A stretch of DNA of 64,000 nt from Streptococcus varani (GTDB lineage: Bacteria; Bacillota; Bacilli; Lactobacillales; Streptococcaceae). Under the pieces are notes generated by a model, which had not been told where the DNA came from, ran no database searches, and worked only from the letters and a program-made list of their open reading frames with translations. Location of the stretch: positions 124,001 to 188,000 of the forward strand of contig NZ_CTEN01000002.1 of assembly GCF_001375655.1 (NCBI RefSeq). Reading direction: 5' to 3'. Positions 11,094-20,678 of this stretch are shown here, one piece after another. Within the stretch, counting starts at the first letter, position 1; the number at the start of each line of letters is the position of its first letter. A program made the position numbers and the translations under genes.

Positions 11094-12130
11094 TTCATCT
11101 CCTTGAATGACGAGACCAGGATATTACTAAATGTATCTCGAATTCCTTCAGAAAGGTCAAAGCCTTCATTCCAACCCAAGCCTTTTAATTTCTCATTTGA
11201 TAAAAGTGAATTCTGCACAGGTGAGCCAGCACCGGATTCTTGAATATCGAAAATCAGTTCAACTCCAGAAATTTCAGCTAATTTACGGGCAAAGTCTACC
11301 AGCTGCACATTGCCTGAATCTGAGGAAATGTTATAAGCGGCTCCGTTTTCGCCTTTTAAAGCAACTGCCAACATAGCAGATACACAGTCCAAAACATAGC
11401 AATAGGAACGTCTTTGGCTTCCTTTTGTTTTCATGACAATATTCTCTTTTGCCAAACATTTCTTAATAAAATCAACATCTGCACGTGTATTAGCCTCGGC
11501 AAAACGAGCACCATAGATATAAGCTGGTCTGACAATGCTGGCTTCTACTCCGAATTCCTTAATGTAAGACACAATCAAGGTCTCAGCTAAGCGTTTGCTT
11601 TCTGAATAACAAGAACGAGGTGATAAGATATCAATCAGACCATAGAGGTTTTCAACATGATGTTTTGCACCCTCAGGCAATTCACCATATACTTCCGAAC
11701 TAGAAACAAAAATCAACTTTGCATCTTTTTCTTTTGCAAGTTCTAAAGTATTCTTAGTGCCAGCCACCGTCGTCATGATGGTTTCAACTGGATACAAATC
11801 GTAGGCCTGCGGATGGGCATTGCTAGCTGTATGGAAGATATAATCCAAATCACCATCAAAATGAATGACTTCCTCAACAGATTGAATAATCCTTGCGACC
11901 TTCTGTTCTTGGAAAAAATCATGAACTTCTAAGTCTTTGCGAACGACAACTGCTAAGGAAATATTGGCCTGATACTTCTCGTTTAAGAAGAGAAAGAAAT
12001 CAAGCAAACTTCCTCCAATCAAACCATTGGCACCCGTAATTAAGATGGATTTATCAAAGAATGTTTTTATTTCATCAGTCACTAATCGATCTAATGATGA
12101 GAAATAGTTACTCTTATTGAATGTTCTCAA
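11090..12130 (-). CDS. NAD-dependent epimerase/dehydratase (extended SDR)
   Basis: A 346-aa nucleotide-sugar SDR. The NAD-binding ILITGANGLIGG is near residue 30, the catalytic serine is in VSSSEVYG, and the YxxxK is YSESK near residue 180; the C-terminal RRSYCYVLDCVSAML is typical of NDP-sugar dehydratases and epimerases. It starts with TTG at 12130, overlapping the IspD-like stop (TTGA), with AAGGATG ten bases upstream. Its position between an IspD-like cytidylyltransferase and a GT suggests that it acts on the CDP-linked intermediate, but that is inference. Confidence 0.8.
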   Translation of the reverse strand: MRTFNKSNYFSSLDRLVTDEIKTFFDKSILITGANGLIGGSLLDFFLFLNEKYQANISLAVVVRKDLEVHDFFQEQKVARIIQSVEEVIHFDGDLDYIFHTASNAHPQAYDLYPVETIMTTVAGTKNTLELAKEKDAKLIFVSSSEVYGELPEGAKHHVENLYGLIDILSPRSCYSESKRLAETLIVSYIKEFGVEASIVRPAYIYGARFAEANTRADVDFIKKCLAKENIVMKTKGSQRRSYCYVLDCVSAMLAVALKGENGAAYNISSDSGNVQLVDFARKLAEISGVELIFDIQESGAGSPVQNSLLSNEKLKGLGWNEGFDLSEGIRDTFSNILVSSFKEMK

Positions 12131-12837
12131 CGGATAAAGTCATCCTTCCTAGTTGTCAATAAGGCTTTAAAAATCAACAAATCATCTACAGTCGTAATCT
12201 TCAAATTGGTTTCCGCACCTTTTGAAAAATAGACTTTTTTGCCCAACTCATGCATCAAAACACAAGTGGCAGCTGTGTTGCTGATACCATTTTCTTTAGC
12301 TTCTTCGTGAGCAGCTAAAACATCCGCAATCGAATACAAGTGAGGTGTCTGAGTACGATACAAGAGTTCTCTTGGTAAGGTCTCTTCGCTGATTAAGCCA
12401 TCATGACTTGTAAAGACCGCTTCAACAGTTGGAATAGCTGCAACAGCTGACCCATACTTGTTAAAGGTAGCAACTGCGCTAGAAATGATCTCTGAGGAGA
12501 CCAAAGGACGGTTGCCATCATGAATCAAGACTGTTGAGTCTTTTCCAGCAAATTGAACAATGGAGTGAATCCCGTTAGCGATGGACTCTTGACCAGTATT
12601 TCCGCCAACAACAATATCTTTCAACTTGGTGATATTAAATTGTTTCGCATAAGCACGAACGACTTCTACCCAAGCTTCTAAAGTTACAACAACGATACCA
12701 TCAATATTCGGGTCGTTTTCAAAGACTTCCATTGTGTAAATAATAATTGGTTTATTGTTCACATGTAAAAACTGTTTAGGAATATCTTGTCCCATACGAG
12801 TTCCTGTTCCTGCTGCAGTCAGTAAAGCTGTAATCAT
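12127..12837 (-). CDS. IspD/TarI-like cytidylyltransferase
   Basis: A 236-aa protein with the cytidylyltransferase loop LLTAAGTGTRMGQDIPKQFL at the N-terminus and the VLIHDGNRPLVSSEII Asp motif near residue 100. The family covers MEP cytidylyltransferase (IspD) and ribitol-5-phosphate cytidylyltransferase (TarI, Bcs1, human ISPD/CRPPA). The location in a polysaccharide operon, next to a LicD gene and overlapping its stop (ATGA), argues for making a CDP-polyol or CDP-sugar for the glycan rather than for isoprenoids. The substrate needs to be tested. Confidence 0.85.
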   Translation of the reverse strand: MITALLTAAGTGTRMGQDIPKQFLHVNNKPIIIYTMEVFENDPNIDGIVVVTLEAWVEVVRAYAKQFNITKLKDIVVGGNTGQESIANGIHSIVQFAGKDSTVLIHDGNRPLVSSEIISSAVATFNKYGSAVAAIPTVEAVFTSHDGLISEETLPRELLYRTQTPHLYSIADVLAAHEEAKENGISNTAATCVLMHELGKKVYFSKGAETNLKITTVDDLLIFKALLTTRKDDFIR

Positions 12838-13676
12838 TTGATGATTTCCTTTCCATCTACTTTAAAATAAACAATTCCATGGTTCATTTGATTTTCAACA
12901 CTCGGTGGTGTCATGTAATCTGATCCATAACGATTCAATAGATAACCATGAATATCCTTTGGAGCATCAATTTGGATATTGCAAAAATCAATCTTACTAC
13001 CCTCACCAAAGACTTGCTGAGATAAAATCTCACCGAAGTAGTGTTTTGCTCCACCAGGTAAGGTAACATTGTCAGTTTTTTTCCCAGCATACTTTCCAAA
13101 TACCTGAAAAGCTTTCGCATTCCAGTAACTATAGGATTTAAAACCAAATAACTTACCAATTACTTGCACGATTAGCTGGGCTGGTTTTGATTTTCCACCT
13201 AGTAAAAATCGACCATCTGTCGTAAAGAAAACATAGGAACCAATCATAGATAATAGTTCCGATTGAACACCGTGAATCAATTTTTGAACAGGATTATTTG
13301 GTACATTTTCAATCGTAAAAATATCAATAAACAAGCGCTGGTCAAAAACAACATCATCATTTGTTTGTTTAAAAATGGTATTTTTTCTTAAAATTTTTGG
13401 AAAACGGACGTAGTTTCCTTGTGAATCAAGTTCAGGAATATGAAGGTCATATTTGTCAGACTCTTCAAGGAGTTTTGCCAGTTTTGGAAGATCGCTTCGC
13501 TTCATTCCAAAGTCCAAATCATCATCCCAGGGAATAAAACCTTTGTATCTGACTGCACCAAGCAGGGTTCCTCCTACTGCAAATAAGGGAATATTCTCCT
13601 CATTACACATTTTATTGATATCTATCACCATTTCCAATAGATAATCTTGAACAATTTTTAAATCGCTAGTTCCCAT
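12834..13676 (-). CDS. LicD-family phosphotransferase
   Basis: A 280-aa protein starting MGTSDLKIVQDYLL at 13676 behind AAAGGAAAT; the longer frame overlaps the neighbouring stop. The LicD nucleotidyltransferase core is GGTLLGAVRYKGFIPWDDDL with the DDDLD metal site. Family members transfer phosphocholine (LicD1/2) or, in the related fukutin/FKRP proteins, ribitol phosphate, from a CDP donor onto a glycan. With the adjacent IspD-like gene, the likeliest donor here is a CDP-polyol or CDP-sugar rather than CDP-choline, since no LicC-type gene is present in the operon. Confidence 0.85.
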   Translation of the reverse strand: MGTSDLKIVQDYLLEMVIDINKMCNEENIPLFAVGGTLLGAVRYKGFIPWDDDLDFGMKRSDLPKLAKLLEESDKYDLHIPELDSQGNYVRFPKILRKNTIFKQTNDDVVFDQRLFIDIFTIENVPNNPVQKLIHGVQSELLSMIGSYVFFTTDGRFLLGGKSKPAQLIVQVIGKLFGFKSYSYWNAKAFQVFGKYAGKKTDNVTLPGGAKHYFGEILSQQVFGEGSKIDFCNIQIDAPKDIHGYLLNRYGSDYMTPPSVENQMNHGIVYFKVDGKEIIK

Positions 13677-13718
13677 TTTATTTCCTTTTTCATATCCGGA
13701 AAATAGCAACATTTTCTA

Positions 13719-14831
13719 CTACTTGCTATATATTTCCTGCATTTCTTGCATCACTTCTTCTTCAGAAAAAAGTTTTGATTTCTCAAGGCTCTTCACTCCA
13801 TACTGAGCAAGTACTTGAGGCTTTCCTAACAAGTTGATAATGGTCTGCGACCAAAACCCCGCTTCATTCTCTGAAATAATCTGACCATTGACACCATTCT
13901 CAACCAAATCGCTGTTTCCACGACAATTTGACACGACCAGTGGTAAACCTGTTCCCAAGGCCTCCATGAGGTTCACAGGCAGTCCTTCTTGGGTCGAACT
14001 GGAAAGTGCCACATCAGAAAGCTGCATCAGGGTAGCAATATCATCACGATAGCCTAGCATTCGGACATTCTTCTCAAGTCCCAAAGATGCTATCAGTTCC
14101 TTATATTCCGCCTTGAGCGCTCCTCGGCCAACCAAGAGTAAGTAAGCATTTGGGTAATCTTTGACAACATCTGCCATAGCAGTGATTAAAACCTTTTGAT
14201 TTTTTCGTTTACTAAGTTCACCAACGTAGATTAAAATTTTATCATCATCTTTAAAGCCAAGTTTTGCTCGTTTTTCTGATTTCAATGATGGTGTAGCTGG
14301 CTTAAACTTATCAAAATTGACACCAATTCCGGAAACTAAATCCAGAGCCTTCATTTTAAATTTACTATTAGCAATATTAAAATCTTCATGATTGATGACA
14401 ATCAGTTGATCAGTATATTTTGAAAGCCATTTCTCAACTGGATAAAACAAGAGCCAATTGAGTTTTGAAGCTCCTTTGTAAAAATGAAAGCCATGTGCTG
14501 TATAGATGACTTTAGCCTTTTTAAATTTCTTTCCGACCAATCGAGCCAATACACCACCAACTGGGGCGTGGCAATGAATGACATCAAATTGCTCTTTTTC
14601 AACTAATGCTAAGAGCTCTTTATAAGCTTTCACATTTCTTGGAGTGAATGGTGAACGTTGAAATGGAATGTGATGTTCGATGACGTTGACCTCTTTTAAT
14701 CGTTCACTTCTATCATCAAAGTTAGCAGCTCCATGAACTTCATAACCAAGCTTTCTTAATACACGAATATTAGCTTGTTCAAATAAATAGAACTGACGAC
14801 TAACCGTTGATACGATTAGAACTTTCTTCAT
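13719..14831 (-). CDS. Glycosyltransferase family 4
   Basis: A 370-aa GT-B enzyme. The N-terminal half has IHCHAPVGGVLARLV and IYTAHGFHFYKGA, the C-terminal half LIYVGELSKRKNQ and the retaining EX7E region STQEGLPVNLMEALGTGLPLVVSN near residue 280. It resembles EpsF/EpsD-type transferases. It starts immediately after the acetyltransferase (2 bp gap). It may add the second sugar to the lipid-linked first sugar, judging only from gene order. Confidence 0.88.
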   Translation of the reverse strand: MKKVLIVSTVSRQFYLFEQANIRVLRKLGYEVHGAANFDDRSERLKEVNVIEHHIPFQRSPFTPRNVKAYKELLALVEKEQFDVIHCHAPVGGVLARLVGKKFKKAKVIYTAHGFHFYKGASKLNWLLFYPVEKWLSKYTDQLIVINHEDFNIANSKFKMKALDLVSGIGVNFDKFKPATPSLKSEKRAKLGFKDDDKILIYVGELSKRKNQKVLITAMADVVKDYPNAYLLLVGRGALKAEYKELIASLGLEKNVRMLGYRDDIATLMQLSDVALSSSTQEGLPVNLMEALGTGLPLVVSNCRGNSDLVENGVNGQIISENEAGFWSQTIINLLGKPQVLAQYGVKSLEKSKLFSEEEVMQEMQEIYSK

Positions 14832-14833
14832 TA

Positions 14834-15568
14834 CTACTCCTCTTTATTCCAGTGGTGGTAAACACTTGATGTTGATTGGTAAATATAGCCATTTTTTGTG
14901 TAAAAACGCACCGCTTCGACATTGTTAATCTGTGTACCAACTTTAATTTCTTCTATTGTACTTAAATCCTTGGCATAGGTTTCTAAAGATTGAAGAAGTT
15001 GACTTCCGATTCCTTTTTGAATCGTTGTCTTCTTCACAGCAATCAACTCGATGACGATAGCTGAATCATGCACAGAAAAGAGAATAAAACCTTGGCACTT
15101 CCCATCCAGCATATACTGAACAAAATACTTCTCTTCTTTACCAAAGGAAGACTTGACCCAGTTCCAGTATACTTTGTTTGATTTTTCTTTGTCTAAGTAA
15201 GGATCATTAAAAAAACGAGAATACTTAAAGGATTCTTCCGCAATAGCTAGGATTTCTTCTGATGCTGTCAGTTGATTGCTAATCGTGACTTCTTCATTCA
15301 AAACTGTAGAAAACTGTAGAGCTTTTTTACTGAATTGAACATTGACATCAGTCAAACTTGCTACTGTTTCTTCACCTAGCCAAGTGTTGCTTGCTGCTAC
15401 ATTATCTTCGTTATAGATGACTGTAAACTGATTTTGAGAAAAAAACTCTTTGACAAGACTTTTATCTTCATCAGTCAGTCTATCATTCAAAACAATTCTT
15501 CCAGAAGACACACCAAAAAAATCTGTGTCCCAATCCAGGTATGAATAATCAAATGAGTTACTGCTCAT
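14834..15568 (-). CDS. GNAT acetyltransferase (WecD-like)
   Basis: A 244-aa protein. The ATG at 15568 follows AGGAG closely and overlaps the sugar-transferase stop. The N-terminus YLDWDTDFFGVSSGRI recalls WecD (TDP-fucosamine acetyltransferase), and the C-terminal GNAT fold shows IELIAVKKTTIQKGIGSQLL (acetyl-CoA loop) and the EAVRFYTKNGY ending. Beside a dehydratase and an aminotransferase, it probably N-acylates the 4-amino group of the UDP-amino sugar. The sugar could be a bacillosamine-type or a Fuc4N-type derivative. Confidence 0.78.
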   Translation of the reverse strand: MSSNSFDYSYLDWDTDFFGVSSGRIVLNDRLTDEDKSLVKEFFSQNQFTVIYNEDNVAASNTWLGEETVASLTDVNVQFSKKALQFSTVLNEEVTISNQLTASEEILAIAEESFKYSRFFNDPYLDKEKSNKVYWNWVKSSFGKEEKYFVQYMLDGKCQGFILFSVHDSAIVIELIAVKKTTIQKGIGSQLLQSLETYAKDLSTIEEIKVGTQINNVEAVRFYTKNGYIYQSTSSVYHHWNKEE

Positions 15569-16166
15569 TTTTCTCCTCAACTTCTATAAATACTGACTTG
15601 CGACTGAGAATAGACAAGGCTGTCTTGAAAACAACTCGAATATCCATCCATAAGCTCAGATGGTCAATATAGTAAATGTCATTTTTGATACGTTCTTTCC
15701 AAGGAATAGTATTTCTAAAATAAGCCTGATTATAGCCTGTAATCCCTGGGCGAACAGATAACTTCTTCTTCTCAGCTTCCGAATAAACCTCAAAATGTTC
15801 TGGTAGATCTGGACGGGGTCCAACAATACTCATATCTCCCTTGAGAACATTCAAAATTTGAGGAATTTCATCGACACTGGTTTTACGAATAAACTTGCCG
15901 ATACTTGTCAAACGAGGATCATCTTCCGAATTAAAAGTTGACCCATCTTCATTGCGGATATCAGGAGCATTCAGCTTCATAGAACGGAATTTATACATCT
16001 TAAATACTTTGCCATTCATTCCTAAACGGTCGGCATTATAGAAGATAGTCCCTTTATCTGAAAAATAGATAAGAGGGCCAAAGATAACAACAATGATGAT
16101 AAAAAAAGGCAAACAAAGGAGAGAAATCAAAATATCGAATAATCTCTTAAAAAAATTCTTATACAT
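15558..16166 (-). CDS. Initiating phosphoglycosyl transferase (PglC/WcfS-like)
   Basis: A 202-aa small bacterial sugar transferase, the monotopic catalytic core alone, without the extra membrane domain of WchA/WbaP. One N-terminal hydrophobic hairpin is followed by KMYKFRSMKLNAPD, the TSIGKFIRKTSVDEIPQILN catalytic Asp-Glu and the GDMSIVGPRPDLP motif. It should transfer a sugar-1-phosphate to undecaprenyl phosphate and start the repeat unit. The small form and its position after dehydratase and aminotransferase genes suggest a 2-acetamido-4-amino-trideoxyhexose donor. Confidence 0.88.
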   Translation of the reverse strand: MYKNFFKRLFDILISLLCLPFFIIIVVIFGPLIYFSDKGTIFYNADRLGMNGKVFKMYKFRSMKLNAPDIRNEDGSTFNSEDDPRLTSIGKFIRKTSVDEIPQILNVLKGDMSIVGPRPDLPEHFEVYSEAEKKKLSVRPGITGYNQAYFRNTIPWKERIKNDIYYIDHLSLWMDIRVVFKTALSILSRKSVFIEVEEKNEQ

Positions 16167-17376
16167 TTTTTACACTCTCTACAATGTTTTTTAGATTTTC
16201 AATGATGTATTCAACTTCTTCATCTGTCAGTTTTGTATGAAGAGGCAACGTGATTTCATTGACAAAATAGCTGTAAGCATTTGGATAATCATCCACAGAG
16301 AAACCAAGATTACGGTAGGCAGTTAGCATCGGTAATGGCTTGTAGTGCACGTTACATGCAATACCACGCTCAGCCATTTGGTTGATAATCTCATTGCGTT
16401 GCTCTAAGCTAGCACCTTCAATATGCGTGATATATAAGTGCATAGAAGATTGATAATCCTTACCTTTGTGTTGCAATGCTTTGATAGTCGTACCAGCAAA
16501 ACCTTGATTATATTTATCAACAATTTCCTTACGACGACTAAGCAATTGAGAATAGCGTTTCATTTGTGCAAGACCAATGGAAGCCATGATATCGGTCATG
16601 TTACACTTGTAAGCTGGCAAAACGATATCATATTCCCAAGAACCCAATTTTGTTTTGGCAAGAGCATCCTTAGTTTGGCCATGTAATGAATACATCTGAA
16701 ACTCTTTGTACAACTCTTCATCATCTATCTTATCAAATGGTCTCCAAGTGACACTGCCACCTTCTCCAGTTGTAAAATTTTTCACGGCATGAAATGAGAA
16801 TGATGTAAAATCAGCTAGCTTACCAGCAGGAATCCCCTTATAAGAAGAACCAAGAGCATGTGCACTGTCTGATAATATCACAACTCTATTAAAGGATTCT
16901 TGCCATTTATTTTTTGCAGTAAACAAATGAGATTTACTTTTTACAAGTTCATAAAGTTGATTGTAATCACATGGTATTCCCGCAAGTTCAACTGGAATGA
17001 TAACTTTTGTATTAGTTGTGATGGCTTTCTCCAGTTGAACGTAATCCATCTCAAATCCATCATTTTGAATATCCACAATAACAGGTGTTGCTCCAACGTG
17101 AGTAATCACACTACATGAAGCTGTATAAGTCATTGCAGGAACTATAACTTCATCACCAGGACCCACGCCAAGAACTCTGAGAACCAACTCCAAGCCAGCA
17201 GTTGCAGAATTTAAACAAACTGTTTTATTAGTCTGCGTATAGGCTGATAATAGACGCTCTAATTCTTTCGTTTTAGGACCAGTTGTAATCCAGCCTGACT
17301 TCAGTGTGTCTACCACTTCGTCAATTTCCATTTGGGAAATATCTGGTGGAGAAAACGGAATATTCATTTTAGTCAT
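16159..17376 (-). CDS. DegT/DnrJ/EryC1 aminotransferase
   Basis: A 405-aa PLP enzyme; the start at 17376 (MTKMNIPFSPPDIS) has AGGAGATAAG upstream. The PLP lysine lies in SFHAVKNFTTGEGG, and the preceding SDSAHALGSSYKG and GDEVIVPAMTYTASC segments are family hallmarks. It should aminate C4 of the 4-keto sugar made by the preceding dehydratase, as in PglE, PseC or WcfR. It lies between the dehydratase and the phosphoglycosyl transferase and overlaps the latter by 8 nt. Confidence 0.9.
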   Translation of the reverse strand: MTKMNIPFSPPDISQMEIDEVVDTLKSGWITTGPKTKELERLLSAYTQTNKTVCLNSATAGLELVLRVLGVGPGDEVIVPAMTYTASCSVITHVGATPVIVDIQNDGFEMDYVQLEKAITTNTKVIIPVELAGIPCDYNQLYELVKSKSHLFTAKNKWQESFNRVVILSDSAHALGSSYKGIPAGKLADFTSFSFHAVKNFTTGEGGSVTWRPFDKIDDEELYKEFQMYSLHGQTKDALAKTKLGSWEYDIVLPAYKCNMTDIMASIGLAQMKRYSQLLSRRKEIVDKYNQGFAGTTIKALQHKGKDYQSSMHLYITHIEGASLEQRNEIINQMAERGIACNVHYKPLPMLTAYRNLGFSVDDYPNAYSYFVNEITLPLHTKLTDEEVEYIIENLKNIVESVKNV

Positions 17377-17398
17377 TTTCTTATCTCCTATATAATAA

Positions 17399-19207
17399 CT
17401 ATTGTTTTGCGTATGCAAGTAATCTTTCTTTTAAATTGACTTCGTCTAATTCTAAGAGTCCATTGACAAAACTTTCTACTTCTTCTAGCGGTTTTGATGT
17501 TACCTTACCAATGAATATTTTCTCATGGATTTGCTCACTAACCAGTTCCTCAGAAGAGAGTAACTCTTCGTATAGTTTCTCACCAGGACGAATACCTGAT
17601 TCAACAATACCAATCTCTTCAACTGTATGACCACTTAGTTTAATAACTTTCTTAGCTAAGTCAACAATCTTGACAGGGTCACCCATATCTAAGACAAAAA
17701 TCTCCCCACCATGAGCAAGGTAACCAGCCTGGATCACCAATCTACTTGCTTCAGGAATGGTCATAAAATAACGAGTCATACGAAAGTCTGTCACAGTTAG
17801 AGGACCACCCTTAGCAATCTGTTCTTTAAAAACTGGAACGACACTCCCACGACTACCTAATACATTACCAAAGCGGACCGCAACAAATTGAGTTTTCCCA
17901 ACTTCGTTTAAACCCGTAACAATCATCTCAGCAAGGCGTTTCGTTGCTCCCATAACATTTGGTGGATTCACTGCTTTATCAGTAGAAACCATAACAAATT
18001 TGCTTACACCAGCTTCTTTTGCCGCTTCAGCTACATTTTTAGTACCAAAAATATTATTTTTAACAGACTCCTTTGGATTATACTCCATCAGAGGAACATG
18101 TTTATGGGCAGCAGCATGATAGACGATATCTGGTTTGTAGCTTGTCATCATGCTAAACATGAGTTCACGATCTTGGATATCCGCAATAATCGGAACAATT
18201 TCAAATTCATTTTTATAGTGATTGGTTAATTCACGATGAATTAAATAAATTGAGTTTTCTCCATGACCCATCAGAAGTAACTTTGCTGGCTTAAACTTTG
18301 AGATTTGTCGACAAATTTCTGAACCAATTGAGCCACCAGCTCCTGTTACTAAGACAGTTTTATGAGTAAAATAGTGATTAAACTCTCTTTGGTCTAAGAA
18401 AACTTCTTTACGACCTAATAAATCTGCAATATCTATCTCTCTAAGCTGATGCGTAGAAACTTTACCAACAACTACATCCTCTACGCTAGGCATAGAATTA
18501 ACAGTTACTTGTAAATCATTGCATATTTCTACTAATTTCTCGCGTTCAGTTCCATTCAAAGAAGGAATCGCAATGGTTACTTGCTCAACTTCATAATTTC
18601 TTACAATCTCAGGGATATCATTCCGATCCCCTAAAACTTTAATTCCGTGAATGTAGGTCCCATGCTTATTAATATCCGCATCCACGATCCCGATAATTTC
18701 AATATCACTCTTCCCACTTAAAACTGTATTAACAAACAAACTTCCACCAGATCCTGCTCCAATAACAAGAGTTCTGACCTTCTTTTGGATTTTACTCTTG
18801 GTATTTTTCTCACTTTTTTCACCTAAAACACGCCAAGTAATACGTGGAAGCATAAGGATAGGTATTGAGAAAAACCAACCTAAAAATATAAAACGATAGC
18901 TAAAAGAAGAATAGAAAAAAGTAGAGAATAAGATGAACAGATAGGCAACTGTTATAGAAATAGTAAGATTGAATAAGACTCTATAATCTGTAAAACGATT
19001 GATAATAGAGAAAATTTTCAATTTCCAAGCTGTACAAAAGTAAATAAAGATTAATAATATATACGTAATGATGAATTTTTCTGTACTGACGTTAGCAAAA
19101 AAATGGATGAAACCATTAGAAAGTTGCAAGGCAAGCAAAAGCAAGATTGCATCGATGCACATCAAAATGATTCGTTTCGTTGTCCTATTCAAATTATTCA
19201 ATTTCAT
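17399..19207 (-). CDS. Membrane-bound nucleotide-sugar 4,6-dehydratase (FlaA1/PglF-like)
   Basis: A 602-aa protein with four N-terminal membrane helices (to about residue 130), a Rossmann-like CoA-binding domain (LVIGAGSGGSLFVNTVLSG), then an SDR domain with VLVTGAGGSIGSEICRQ and STDKAVNPPNVMGATKRLAE, where the usual YxxxK tyrosine is replaced by Met (MGATK) as in the FlaA1 group. It converts UDP-GlcNAc to the UDP-4-keto-6-deoxy sugar in PglF-like enzymes. It is the first serotype-specific gene after wze. Confidence 0.9.
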   Translation of the reverse strand: MKLNNLNRTTKRIILMCIDAILLLLALQLSNGFIHFFANVSTEKFIITYILLIFIYFCTAWKLKIFSIINRFTDYRVLFNLTISITVAYLFILFSTFFYSSFSYRFIFLGWFFSIPILMLPRITWRVLGEKSEKNTKSKIQKKVRTLVIGAGSGGSLFVNTVLSGKSDIEIIGIVDADINKHGTYIHGIKVLGDRNDIPEIVRNYEVEQVTIAIPSLNGTEREKLVEICNDLQVTVNSMPSVEDVVVGKVSTHQLREIDIADLLGRKEVFLDQREFNHYFTHKTVLVTGAGGSIGSEICRQISKFKPAKLLLMGHGENSIYLIHRELTNHYKNEFEIVPIIADIQDRELMFSMMTSYKPDIVYHAAAHKHVPLMEYNPKESVKNNIFGTKNVAEAAKEAGVSKFVMVSTDKAVNPPNVMGATKRLAEMIVTGLNEVGKTQFVAVRFGNVLGSRGSVVPVFKEQIAKGGPLTVTDFRMTRYFMTIPEASRLVIQAGYLAHGGEIFVLDMGDPVKIVDLAKKVIKLSGHTVEEIGIVESGIRPGEKLYEELLSSEELVSEQIHEKIFIGKVTSKPLEEVESFVNGLLELDEVNLKERLLAYAKQ

Positions 19208-19246
19208 TCTCTATTCCGAAATTAATTCAATTCTATTAACCCTGAT

Positions 19247-19963
19247 TTATAAATCTTTATCTGTTTTTTTGCCGTAATTACCATAATTTCCATAGGCACC
19301 ATATGAACCGTACGATCCATAACGGTCTTTTGTGGTATCAACTTTATTAAGGATAACACCTAAAAACTGAGCTCCACTTTGCTCCATTTGCTCCACTGCT
19401 TTTTTGACAAAGCGTCGACTAACTGCACCTGATTCTGTAACCAAGAGACTTCCATCTGCCTTTTGTGCCACTATGGCTGCATCAACTACCAAACCGATTG
19501 GTGGAGTATCGATAATAATATAATCAAAACCATTGCGTACCCGTTCAATCATGTTGTCAAACCGAGCATTTTGTAAAAATGTAGTCGGATTTGGTGGAAC
19601 TTGACCTGCTGGTATGATGCTAAGATTATCAATGCTAGTATCGTGAACAACTTGAGACAAGTCCACATGGCCCGACAAGTAGCTAGTCAAGCCATGGTAA
19701 GCAGATTCAGCTTTAAACGTTCCTGACATAACGGAATTGCGAATATCTGCATCAATCAAAAGGGTCTTATAGCCTGATGTGGCAAAGGAAATTGCAAGAC
19801 TAGTTGAAGTTGTCGATTTACCCTCGCCTGGTTGAACTGAGGTAACAGCGATAACTTTAATATTACTACCGCTAAACTGAATGTTAACTTGTATAGCATT
19901 GTAATATTCTTCCATGGCTTTAACCATTTGAGCTTTCGCCCGTCCTAGTATAAATTGTGACAT
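19247..19963 (-). CDS. wze: Capsule tyrosine autokinase (Wze/CpsD)
   Basis: A 238-aa BY-kinase. The Walker A is [16 protein letters not shown]' LLIDADIR and B YIIIDTPP. The C-terminal tyrosine cluster ([18 protein letters not shown]) is the autophosphorylation site. It works with the membrane adaptor Wzd and the phosphatase Wzh to set polymer length and assembly at the membrane. It lies 11 bp downstream of wzd. Confidence 0.95.
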   Translation of the reverse strand: MSQFILGRAKAQMVKAMEEYYNAIQVNIQFSGSNIKVIAVTSVQPGEGKSTTSTSLAISFATSGYKTLLIDADIRNSVMSGTFKAESAYHGLTSYLSGHVDLSQVVHDTSIDNLSIIPAGQVPPNPTTFLQNARFDNMIERVRNGFDYIIIDTPPIGLVVDAAIVAQKADGSLLVTESGAVSRRFVKKAVEQMEQSGAQFLGVILNKVDTTKDRYGSYGSYGAYGNYGNYGKKTDKDL

Positions 19964-19974
19964 TTTTTCTCCCC

Positions 19975-20670
19975 TTAAATTTTCTCAGTGTCAGGAACGA
20001 CACCAATCAGTACCAATCCAAGAACTTCCTCTATATCTTCAGGACGCCGAACTCGATCATCCAAAACTTCCAAAAGCAAAACAAGTGCCATTGCAATAAA
20101 ACCGCCAATCATGGCTCCTAAAAGAACATTCCGTTTTATATTTGGTGAAGAAGGTGAATTAGGCAGTTTTGCTTCTTCTATGGTAGTTACGTCCTCAACT
20201 TTAGTAACCACTTTAATTTTTTCAGCGGCAACCACACGTAGAGTATTAGCCATTTGTTGAGCATTTTGAGGTTCCTTAGCGTTAACAGAAACGGTAATAA
20301 TCCGAGTATCACTAGGAATAGATACTTGAACCATTGAGCGTAATTCTGATTCTGAAATTGTCAAGCCTTCTCTATTGATAACATCAGACATAACGGAATC
20401 AGAAAGAATAATTTCCTTATAGTCATTTACCAAGTAAGATCCTGCCTGCAAGTCTTGAGCAGTTAAATTATTATTTCCGGTAGTTTGGTTAGCTACATAA
20501 ATCCGTGTTGAAGAAGTAAAGGTTGGTTTTAATACAAAGGCACTAAACAATAAAGAAAGCACTCCAAACAATAGGGCACTAAAAATGATTAACACCTTCT
20601 TTTGCCAAATCTTTTTCAACAAGTGGATTACGTCAATTTCAATAACATTCGCATTACCAGTAGTATTCAT
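19975..20670 (-). CDS. wzd: Capsule chain-length / kinase adaptor protein (Wzd/CpsC)
   Basis: A 231-aa Wzz-domain protein with two membrane helices (about residues 25-47 and 185-207) flanking an extracellular stretch, and a proline-rich [11 protein letters not shown] before the second helix. It activates the Wze kinase and contributes to chain length. Gene order wzg-wzh-wzd-wze is the conserved head of streptococcal capsule operons. Confidence 0.93.
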   Translation of the reverse strand: MNTTGNANVIEIDVIHLLKKIWQKKVLIIFSALLFGVLSLLFSAFVLKPTFTSSTRIYVANQTTGNNNLTAQDLQAGSYLVNDYKEIILSDSVMSDVINREGLTISESELRSMVQVSIPSDTRIITVSVNAKEPQNAQQMANTLRVVAAEKIKVVTKVEDVTTIEEAKLPNSPSSPNIKRNVLLGAMIGGFIAMALVLLLEVLDDRVRRPEDIEEVLGLVLIGVVPDTEKI

Positions 20671-20678
20671 AATATCTC

